Source of the DNA: Nemopilema nomurai
Taxonomy: Eukaryota; Cnidaria; Scyphozoa; Rhizostomeae; Rhizostomatidae
NCBI GenBank assembly: GCA_003864495.1
Contig: ML133433.1
Span: 1-64,000, forward strand
DNA length: 64,000 nucleotides
Direction of reading: 5' to 3'
Shown here: positions 54,924-64,000 of the stretch, piece by piece
Position numbering within the stretch: position 1 is the first letter of the stretch
Layout of the letters: every line of letters starts with the position of its first letter
Program-made: the position numbers and the translations under genes
The notes under the pieces: model-generated
What the model was told of the DNA's origin: nothing
The model's input: the letters and a program-made list of their open reading frames with translations, nothing else
Database searches by the model: none

Positions 54924-55731
54924 GGTTACTGCCCATAGAGCTCATGAGGTGATAAAATAAACTAGAAGGAGCAATATAACGAGATGAAATGAAGAAAATG
55001 TATACACAACCAATTATTGTGCTATTAAATTAGAACAGATTTTTGGAGTTGGACTAATTTATCAACAACAATTTTCAGGAACAAAGTTCAGAGGTTAACC
55101 AAACTTTTGCCAGAGTATGTTGTTATTTGTACCGTCAAAGTGTTTTTATTCCTCTATATTAGATAAATTTGATTATTACAGCTGTTGAAAACGAACCTGA
55201 GGTGAACACAGTTTTAATTACATTTTTTAATGAAGTTATGAGCAACCACTCTAGTATTATCCTTATCGAACGACGTCCCATCACTGCTTTTGCCCGGATA
55301 GGATTTGGAATGCCTTTAAGGTCATCAGGGTAATCTTGGGAAGGCTATAATGGGCCACCTTGCCTTCTTGTCGAGAAACCCATTGCATTCCGACAAATCC
55401 TCTCTTTATGAAAATGTGTTTGATTTTTCAGTTAAGACGAATCCAAAGGCTTCGAAGAATATGTTAGATGTAGTTGGAGAGGAAACCATTTTTCGTCGAA
55501 AATTTGTCATTTTTGTAAGGCTATTGCCTTGCTTTTTAGCCCAATTACTCTTGGCCAAAACTTCTTTTGAAAAACAATGCTTATTCTGTCTGACTTATCA
55601 GTTAAAATTAGGGCTGTCTATCGAAAGTGGAATAACCGGTATTCGGTTAACCGCTTCACTATTTGGTTAGTTCAAAGCAAATATTTGGTTACGAGCGAAT
55701 AGTTCGAATAGCACGATTATTCGAACGAACT
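54924..55731. other. ACCS 3' flank with a satellite-like unit and a hAT-like end
   Basis: After AATAAA at 54956 there is AT-rich sequence. From about 55490 to 55610 it carries a diverged copy of the repeat that is also found twice at 56575-56900. At about 55608 TTAGGGCTGTCTATCGA begins a stretch rich in GGTTA and TTCGAA motifs. This resembles termini of small hAT-type elements. That assignment is tentative. Confidence 0.35.
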
Positions 55732-56352
55732 CCGGCAAAACGACTGGACATTTGCATTGGTCATGCACTGAACATTGCTCACTTGTTCAGTGTGTGGACA
55801 TCCAGAAAATTTTGGTGGTGGTAAAACGACTGAACATTGTCCAGTGTGGAATAATGCGCGCGGGAAAACTAGCTACAAAACCTGCCGGGCTCGTAAAAAT
55901 CGCCGTCCTCGTGCTCTCTGTCATCACTTTCCTCATCGGTACTAAAGTTAATATCTTCAGAAGACTCGTCGTAACCAATGAAGTGCCTTTTCCTGTTCTT
56001 CTTCGAATTGAAGTTTAATGTTGATTCCATTTCTTCCCACGGTGTTTAAAGCTTGTTGAAGATTTGAATAATGGAAATAAATTCGCGCCAAATCCAATCC
56101 ATTACATTCATTGCGCGTGCGCGAACTGGACAATGTTCAGTAGAGTGGCAGTACGACTGAACATTTCTCTACAACATATATGAACAAAAGAATTTTAATC
56201 CTGTCCACTGAATATTCTTGACTACCTTCAAAATCGACTGAACAACACTCAACATCACTGAACAAGACTGGACAAGGTGGCAAAACGACGCAACATTTAC
56301 GCTGGACATTTTTCCACTGCATGTTCAGTTAAAATGTCCAGTCGTTTTGCCG
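55732..56352. mobile_element. 621-bp MITE with TGTTCAGT subterminal repeats
   Basis: CCGGCAAAACGACTGGACAT (55733 on) is matched in inverted orientation by ATGTCCAGTCGTTTTGCCGG, ending at 56353. The inside holds many copies of ACTGAACA and its complement TGTTCAGT, and of TGGACA/TGTCCA, in both orientations. No coding capacity is seen. A target-site duplication is not clear. Confidence 0.8.
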
Positions 56353-58716
56353 GGGCTTAACTCGATTTGGGAACGAATAATGGGAATAACCTCACTGTTG
56401 GAGGTCGCAATGTTTGTCGCGACTGATCGAATAGTTTTGACGGTTCGATTTGACGTGAATGATCAAATGACAGTTGGCATTAAGGAAGCACAAATATCAA
56501 GTCCCTTTTTCAAGCTTCGGGTAACGTTTATTAATAACATCCTAACTTAAAATTTGCAAACCTACAAAAGGGGACAGGGGACAGCTATAGCCTTGCTTTT
56601 TTGCCAAAAATGTCATTTTTGACCGATTTTTTTCTTTTAAAAATGCTTATTCTTTCTGATATATCATTTTAGATGCCTCTAGAGCCATTTGGAAGTAAAT
56701 TGGAAGAAAATTAAGAAAAAAAATTTTTGGTCGAAAAACGGTCATTTTTGTAAGGCTATAGCATTCTTTTTTTCGAAAAAAAAAACCAATCATTTTTGGC
56801 CGATTTTTTTTTCTTGGAAAAAAATCCTATCCTTTCTGCTTTATCATATAAAGGGATTTGAAGAACTCCTTTTGATAAAATATTCCGGATTTGCAAGCCT
56901 AATTTATCGAAAGAGTGTATTGTTTCAGATAACATTACAAAACTTTTTGGAAAGTAACCGTGCTGGTACGAAACTCTGTTGAATTAAACTCTTGGTAGCT
57001 AGAGTCATTGATCGTCATACAGGTGTTTTTGTGTTGAAATTGTTTTCATATGATTAATGACTTTTTAGGCTTGTGCTAATGCAAAAGTAAGGGAGAATTT
57101 GCGTGTGGCTTACGTCAGTGAGATTAATATCTTTTGACAAACACTCAGACATTTCTGAAAAAAGAAAACTATGCATCCAGATTCGCTGCCTTTATATGGG
57201 CTTAAAAGTCAAATCGCTAATAATACAAATAGTTCACTTATCTTATAGCTTTAAAGAATTTCTGTTTGAAAAATAATACATAGCTTTAATTTCTACATTC
57301 AATCTAGAATACATTAATAGAAGATAGTTAGAAAAGGATAGATGCATATGTCTATCAAGTTCTTTATCAGTCTCGTTTTGCTTGGGGCAGCAGCTTGAAA
57401 AATAGTTTTACATACATTTGAAAGTAGCTTCCAACCCCTTTTATGATTGGGTATGGGGCGGGTTTGAAAGTATTTTGAAAGTAGCTTCCAACCCCTTTTA
57501 TGATTGGGTATGGGGCATGGTGATATCTACTTATTGAAGTGAGCATGGTGATATTCTGCTATCTTGACGAGAGATTGTCTCCTCTTTCGTACGGAAAGTT
57601 AACTTTTTGCTCATGTGAGATTTTCTATCTTGACAATCACTTTCATTGAATAAGTTTATTTTGGTTTATTTCATATCAATCGTCACAGTTTTAAAGAAAA
57701 GTTGTATTGAAGCTAAGAAATGATCATATACGGGCAATACATACCTAAATGGCAAAGTCACTATTTCTTTACTTAATTCATCACATCACATTTTTCCATT
57801 TTTCCGAAAGTGGCGGTTTCCTCGTCATTTTAATGCACTTTACGTGTAACCACTTGTTCCCTGGACACTAAAAAAGAAATTTCATTCCAAAATTTAATCA
57901 CGTTTCTGCAAAAGAATTAATCTTGAAAATAATGACAAAAAATCGAGTTTCTTTTTATTTTAACATAAATAAGATACCTTCATCAGAATTGTTTTGTAGC
58001 AGATAGAATTATTTAACTTCGAAATAAAACTCCGTCAAAGGTAATGTAGATTGCGAATAAGGAGTAACAGTTTGAAAAGGGAACATTGCTTTCTTGTAAA
58101 ACTATTGGCAGAGGGAAGCAGAGCTTACGTTTCTTTTCAACACTCGAGCATTCGATCATCGCCCATTCTTCGCCGTCTGACCTTTCCTAATGGATGAGGA
58201 AATATAATGAACTCATCAGTTTTCAGAAGAACAGTTTATCCTATGTGGTAAAATAGGGAAAAACTGAAAACACATTTTGCATTATCGAGAAGCGCTTGAA
58301 ATTATAAGAGGTCGGAAAAAGGAGCATCATCCCTAACACAATGTTTTCTGATAGAGATGTGATACTGCAAAGTGCTAATAAATAAATAAAATATGTACTT
58401 CATGCTTTGACCAGTCAAGCTGATTTTATTCTTCAGATTATTAAAGATAGAACCCTACTCTGTCACTTACAATTCTGCAGATGCAGTATAGATACGGCGA
58501 TTCATTTGTTAAGCTAGAAAATAATTTATCATATTTCTGGGTAACTCTGGCATTTATGCTCAATTGTTTATTACATGTCCTTGTGTACTGTGACACAATC
58601 CTTCACTATAGCTAGAAATAGCGGAACCAGTTTTTTCCACGAGCATTAGAACCAAAGCCTCCGCAATACCCGAATTAAGTGTGATTCGGGTATAGGGCAA
58701 CACATTTTGGAGAATT
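56353..58716. other. AT-rich intergenic region with satellite-like units and short tandem repeats
   Basis: No gene was recognised. Two units of about 171 bp are visible at about 56575-56745 and 56746-56915 (CTATAGCC at 56585 and CTATAGCA at 56756, each followed by T-rich tracts and ATTTTTG-CCGATTTTTTT). A 57-bp tandem duplication lies at about 57421-57520. The remainder is AT-rich. Confidence 0.45.
57421..57520. repeat. 57-bp tandem duplication
   Basis: GTAGCTTCCAACCCCTTTTA, followed by TGATTGGGTATGGGGC, occurs at 57424 and again at 57481 without mismatch. Confidence 0.9.
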
Positions 58717-60552
58717 CAGATTGCGCCAAAATTTATAGTGACGATAATTTTCGTACAATTGGGCAAGCTAGGTCGTCCTTTTACCTAGGCACTTTGTTTT
58801 TTGCCCCTCTTTGTAGACACAATGGGTTCGTCTTTTCCTTTGGGCTTATCTAAAAGTAAGTTGTTAAGTAGCGCTGATTGGTCAATTACAGCCAATCATA
58901 CGCGCTTCTTTTCACCCTCTGATGTTTTTGATCCGCTACAGGCTATTTATTCTGTCAGCATTTAGTCATTTTCCGACGCTTGCATAATCTGTCGACTGAC
59001 AGACAAACAGGCACATTACATCTGTAGATATTTCGCTTACTAAAGTAATCAAATAAGTGCTGGAACCTTGCACAAAATGATAGTATTATCAGTGGACAAT
59101 CATTGATGAGAAAGTATTTGCTATCTGTTTTTTCAGCTTGTATAATGCAGGGAAAGTAAGTAAGTAGTTGATTTTAGTCGTTAAAGAATCATGCTAGCAA
59201 AAATTCAATTCACCAAACACCCTTAAAGGCAAGCTAATCATTTCAATTTTCACAACCTTATACGGAAGTAGATTTGAAAATCCTTCTGCCCTTAGAGGTA
59301 GTAATTGTAAAATTCAGGATTTTAAATTTTGTAACGGGTACTACACCTTAAATGGGCAAATCCTTGGTTGTAAGTGGTGGAACGTTCAGATCCGCTGGAC
59401 ACAGATTTGAAGAAATATAACGATAAATTGAATATATGCAATAACCCTCAGAAAATATAATTTTGAAAATATGTCAAATTACCAATTTGTTTTCTGGCAG
59501 CATGACTTAAATTATATTCTATCAATATGTTACTCTATTCAGCTTCCAAGAACAAACATCGAAGGTCTTTGAACCTCAACAAGTATTGATTATCTCAGCT
59601 GTAGTTTCAAACTTTTTCTCGTATGGATAAGGTGACACAAAACAAAGTTGAATGCTGAAACCCCCAGCTATCTGGCTCCTAAACCGGGCAATAGAACGTA
59701 GTTCCAAAATTGAGTACATAGCCACGTTTCCCCTTCCCTATGTGCGATTCGTTTTATTATTTCTATGAATGTTTAAATCACCGTGAAAGTTTTTGGCGCT
59801 TGCATATATTTTCGGAAAAGATTCTTGTGCCCATTTTATTCATTATGGCCCCATTTCTTCAAATCTGTGTCCAGCGGATCTGAACGTTCCACCACTTACA
59901 ACCAAGGATTTGCCCATTTAAGGTGTAGTACCCGTTACAAAATTTAAAATCCTGAATTTTACAATTACTACCTCTAAGGGCAGAAGGATTTTCAAATCTA
60001 CTTCCGTATAAGGTTGTGAATATTGGAATGATTAGCTTGCCTTTAAGGGTGTTTGGTGAATTGAATTTTTGCTAGCATGATTCTTTAACGACTAAAATCA
60101 ACTACTTACTTACTTTCCCTGCATTATACAAGCTGAAAAAACAGATAGCAAATACTTTCTCATCAGTGATTGTCCACTGATAATACTGTCATTTTGTGCA
60201 AGGTTCCAGCACTTATTTGATTACTTTAGTAAGCGAAATATCTACAGATGTAATGTGCCTGTTCGTCTATCAGTCGTCAGATTATGCATGCGTCGGAAAA
60301 TGACCAAAAGTTGGCAGAATAAATAGCCTGTAGCGGATCAAAAACACTAGAGGGTTAAAAGAAGAGCGTATGATTGGCTGTAATTGACAAATCAGCGCTA
60401 CTTAACAACTTACTTTTAGATAAGCCCAAAGGAAAAGACGAACCCATTGTGTCTACAAAGAGGGGCAAAAAACAAATTACCTAGGTGAAAAGACGACCTA
60501 GCTAGCGCAATTATACGAAAAATTTCGTCAACATAAATTTTGGCGCAATCTG
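58717..60552. mobile_element. Second foldback element, 1836 bp with two 700-bp arms
   Basis: The left arm is 58717-59416 and the right arm 59853-60552, in inverted orientation and close to identical near the centre (for example the GTTCAGATCCGCTGGACACA block). The outer parts have more mismatches. Both tips read CAGATTGCGCCAAAATTTAT. The 436-bp loop (59417-59852) is AT-rich and has no coding capacity. The flanks (GGAGAATT on the left, GTTTCAAA on the right) show no clear target-site duplication. The sequence is unrelated to the 6.9-kb element at its tips. Confidence 0.88.
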
Positions 60553-62070
60553 GTTTCAAACAGATAACCAACAAACAGACACTTACTCAAACCTTTTCAA
60601 GTCTGCATCAGAGTACAGACCTTTTCAGGTATAGAGTTTCTAAATAACAGAAACCAAAAGGATTCAAAACCAGAAATGAACAGTCGGTTATTCTTAGTAA
60701 GTTGGCTATGAAAACTTTCAGCAATTTTAGTACTTGGCTACAAAATGTTCAAACCAAAGTCAAGAAGGGAGTGTGAATAGGTTAATGTCTTAATTATGTA
60801 AATGTCTTTAACAATAAATAAACATGTGTGTGTGTGTCAACAGTGTCCAAAATCATTTTACTCTTTTCTCTCCTATTATGTCATTGTAGTTCCATTAAAA
60901 CTGTGTCTTGCCGACTTAATTACAATGATAAAAAATCTAAAATAAGAAAAATGATCTTTGATAAAACATTGATACAAAATGATTAAAATTTCATTATCAG
61001 AATCTAATTCAGGCTAAATGATTAGCTGCTTATTTAAATACGAACAGTTTCTAAGTTTTTTTATTATCACATGTTAAGAAAAAGAGCAGATATTTTGGAA
61101 AATACCATAAAATATCAAATACCATTTGAACAAATAATCCCCAGATTTTCATAGCTCATTATAGTTCAGATCATTGCCATTACTAAAAATCCTGTTTTTG
61201 GAAAGGGGTCAAAGCCTCCAAAACATTTCGAAATCCACTGTTCTGAAGAAGGCAACTGATCATGTCACCTACTTATATGTTTTAAAGTGTCCCATCTTTT
61301 CTTGCATGACATAATTTTTGAAAAGTTTTCAAGTTTGGGATTTATGTGGTTTTGTAAATCTAACTGATTTTGAGTAAAATAAACACAATCCTGCAGCTTT
61401 ATACAGTTCTTTCAAAATTTTCATTTCATTTGAAATCCTACGCACTTGCAAACATGGAATATTTTTATCATTTAGTAATTAAAACCAGGCAATAACAAAA
61501 ACAGCTCCAATTTAAAATTTGACAGTTTCATCTTGATAAACAGCAGTTTGTCAAGTTCAATAAAGCAGCCGCCTATCTGCAGACTATCGTGATAATTTAT
61601 TTTTTCATATTCTAAAATTCCACTACACATAACTTTGAAAAATGAAACAACTTTTTAACTACTTCTACAAATCCAACTAAAGACAATGAAGGGAATAACA
61701 TTTGGAAACGCAGCGGTAAAATAAACGGGGTAATCGTGTGTTTTGGGGAATTATTTTCCGTTCGCTTAAGTGGAACTGCAAGTTTTTCAAAGAGGATGTA
61801 GATGAGACCTAAGCAAAAAAATAATATTTCAGAACTTCTGTTTTGCTTTGCACAAAACTCGCAAGTCCTAGTCCAATGCCCTTGCTTTTTAAATCTGTGG
61901 GGCGCCTATTATCAAAGTTAAATACTTTATGTTGTTGTCGCTTAAACATAAGGGGAGATCAACTCAAACTAAACTGACCAATTGCTAGCTTGCGACGTTT
62001 GGACATGGGTATTCCCTGGAATAAAGTTTCAATTAATGAGAGAAGACATTATAAAACTTCGGCTTTACTG
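60553..62070. other. AT-rich intergenic region
   Basis: No exon was recognised. A short (TG)n run lies at about 60824-60836. The rest shows nothing beyond AT-rich sequence. Confidence 0.4.
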
Positions 62071-63830
62071 GAAAATTTATGCCACTGTGGCCTTCTCAAC
62101 CTTAGATTTAGCAAGAAAGATCGGCTTGGTAGTGAGTTTTTCTTAATCAATTTGTTTTCATTAAAGAAAATCTACTCGTAAAATGGTCTGTATTCCACGC
62201 AACATAATATTTTATTAAATCAGAAGTATTATTAGTTTACAAGTTTCTACTGCTAATGTCTTAAGAATTTCAATAACATGCACTGGTAGATAGCTGTTCA
62301 ATTGATAGCTGTTCAATTGATGGAAGATTGGTCTTTATCTTTTAGGTGAATATTTACTGCAATCATGACATCTCTAATATCTAAGAGAGGACGCAAAAGT
62401 ACTGAACTAGAAAACATTCTTTCGGATTGCTTTGAAAAGGCCACAGCAAACCTCTTTGACAGTGAATCAAACCCCAGTGGTATTATCAATTTGGGTACAA
62501 GTGAAAATACTCTTGTCTTGGACATTTTAACTGAAAGGCTCTCCAAAATATCACTTGCTGATATGCCAAGCTACTACATGAAGTATGCTGATATGAGAGG
62601 CCAGCCATCATTCAGGCAATCACTTGCATCATTTCTTAACAAGTACATGAAACCAGTGGAACCTATCGACAAAGACAATTTGTATGTATTCAATGGTTGT
62701 GGATCTGTCATTGAAATGCTTGGTGAGTTGTTTTACTATTCTTGCTCAGAATTTTTTGAGTATTTTAGTTCTTGATGGTTCATTTTATAGGGAGTTTTAC
62801 TGAACTTTGCCACTACTTTATACTTTTTGTATTGAACCATTTATATCTCAGGGAGGGGGTATACAGAGAGAAATTATGACTGCCTTACAAGGGGAATGTT
62901 TGGGGTTTGGGGGCAGGGCCATGCTGGGAATGCAGTGCGCGCCTTGACACACGCCTACCATTGCTCAGGAGTGCAGTTTATCGCACGCCACAAATAATCC
63001 GAACACTTCATCCTGGAGTGATCAATACTGCTCTATGTTGTGCTTTTATCATACCACAACGAAGTTTGGAGAATATTATAATTTCCTTGAGAAGCAGGAT
63101 AGTGGCCGCTCTTTCGATCTTGTAACGCAAAATACGGCAAACTTGTTACAAGGCTGAAATACGCGGTCAGTTCGAACTGATCAGCATTAACGGACGGGTT
63201 TTTTTGTCATCTTTGGCTTATCGATGTACCCGTTTACACAATGAGTCAAAGCTGACGACTAAGTATTATTTTTCTTCATTTTACGATGGTGGCGACACAG
63301 GAGGCGCTCTAGTTATTGCCGTGGTGTCAAAACGAAAAAAGAGAACTTCAAAACGAAAGGAAAAACCTTCGTAGGCACAAAGATGAGCGCAGATAGGTGC
63401 TATCAATTAGACGTTTCAATTTATCCACTAGACTCTCCAAACTTCTGTTTTATTCCCTTCCGATATTTATATAGACTGGCCGTAACATCCCAAGAACTTG
63501 GTTCTGCCTCCAGGACGCTGATAAAAATTCAGTTTGCTCGACGCGCTTTGCTTTGCGAATTCTTGTCTTCGCCCGCATCGTTTTCAAGGGAGAGGCTAAA
63601 GTATAAACTGATCGTTTACATGAATGTTGTAACTTACACGTTGCGCAGATCCAACAATGTTGGATCAGGTGGTCAAGTGATACCATTTTATTCCCAGCAT
63701 TGCCTAGACACCCCTCATTGAATTAGAATTAAAACCACAAATGCACTGACTTGGTTGATTGAACTGTGAACAGAATATCACTACATAGTTTGTTTCTATT
63801 TCCCTTTGCAATTCCTTTCCCCTGTTCTTC
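62071..63830 (+). repeat. Segmental duplication of the ACCS 5' region (copy 2)
   Basis: Sequence from about 62071 matches the region from about 50965 across the promoter, exon 1 and the start of intron 1. The shared segments include GCCACTGTGGCCTTCT, then AAGAAAGATCGGCTTGGT. The match resumes at 63711-63800 (CACCCCTCATTGAATTAGAA, as at 51895-51914). Copy 2 has a 16-base TAGCTGTTCAATTGA doublet near 62290 and an insertion at 62921-63700. The duplication runs direct (head to tail) and was probably recent, as exon 1 differs at only a few bases. Confidence 0.88.
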
Positions 63831-64000
63831 ATCCTTTGACTTTCTGAGGTTCTGATACCCCGGTTAGAGGATTTGAGAAAAAAAAGACAGTTGCAGGGGT
63901 CAGTGACAAAAAGCTGCATACGACTTTAGCACAACGCTTTATTAGCCAAACATTGCTACAAAGAAAAAACCAAAGCTTTTTCAAACGCATTTCAAAACTG
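62365..64000 (+). CDS. ACCS: ACC synthase-like PLP enzyme, copy 2, first exon only (3' truncated by window)
   Basis: Exon 1 is 62365-62722 (358 bases, phase 1), with the same ATG, length and gtgagt donor as copy 1. Three amino-acid differences are visible against copy 1 (Leu to Ser in the LDCF segment, Ala to Thr just after it, Cys to Tyr in MPSY-MKY), plus at least one silent change. There is no stop or frameshift, so the exon looks functional. The catalytic exon, with the PLP lysine, must lie beyond the window if it exists. Whether this copy is complete or a 5' fragment cannot be judged here. Confidence 0.75.
62921..63700. mobile_element. Insertion of about 780 bp in the intron of ACCS copy 2
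   Basis: The element is bounded by an 11-base inverted repeat, ATGCTGGGAAT at 62921 and ATTCCCAGCAT ending at 63700, and is absent from copy 1. Near its right end is the palindrome GATCCAACAATGTTGGATC. About 75 bases of copy 1 intron (51830-51893) are missing at the insertion site, so it is not a clean insertion with a simple target duplication. No convincing protein is encoded. Confidence 0.65.

Noticed and set aside
63383..63721. Possible 112-residue protein in the insertion of ACCS copy 2
   Set aside because: It has frames of similar length on both strands, spans the palindrome and end repeat, and looks like a translation of a MITE.

Overview
This is a window of AT-rich, intron-rich animal nuclear DNA. 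Every well-supported gene is a metazoan-type gene split by GT-AG introns: a complete SH3-SH2-kinase Src-family kinase, a HURP/DLGAP5 mitotic spindle protein, TMEM234, BPNT2 and an ACC-synthase-like enzyme. There are no operons, and many non-autonomous inverted-repeat transposons are present. The protein features and the MITE-rich background suggest an early-branching invertebrate, most likely a cnidarian. The sequence alone does not fix the species, so this is inference.

Layout. 1-1183 (+): 3' end of an unrecognised, basic, Ser-rich protein cut by the window edge. 2847-4499 (-): BPNT2 (Golgi PAP 3'-phosphatase), with an apparent 2-nt frame disruption in its last exon. 6227-14805 (+): 15-exon HURP/DLGAP5 homologue with three tandemly duplicated exons near its C terminus. 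16778-20703 (+): four-exon Src-family tyrosine kinase, 508 aa. 22354-23980 (-): five-exon TMEM234, 142 aa, with a GC-AG intron. It converges on Src, and both genes can use an overlapping AATAAA/TTTATT element near 22160. 27501-41772 (+): 27-exon Rho-GEF (DH-PH) fused to about 16 MORN repeats, about 1307 aa.

From 43.8 kb to the right end the window is dominated by mobile DNA around a duplicated ACC-synthase-like (ACCS) gene. A foldback element of about 6.9 kb (43781-50686) has unequal inverted arms; its right arm carries extra tandem units of about 359 bp. ACCS copy 1 follows (51317-54923, two exons, 482 aa). The next 7 kb hold satellite-like units of about 171 bp, a 621-bp MITE (55732-56352), a 57-bp tandem duplication and a second foldback element (58717-60552, two 700-bp arms). 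The first exon of ACCS copy 2 lies at 62365-62722, and its intron carries a further insertion of about 780 bp.

The genes do not form one pathway. They are independent housekeeping, signalling and cytoskeletal genes: spindle assembly (HURP), tyrosine-kinase signalling (Src), Rho/Rac activation at membranes (DH-PH-MORN), Golgi nucleotide clearance (BPNT2), a small membrane protein (TMEM234) and a PLP enzyme (ACCS). Exon models were built by hand from splice consensus, reading phase and recalled family motifs. Gene spans include introns, and exon coordinates are given in the evidence fields.
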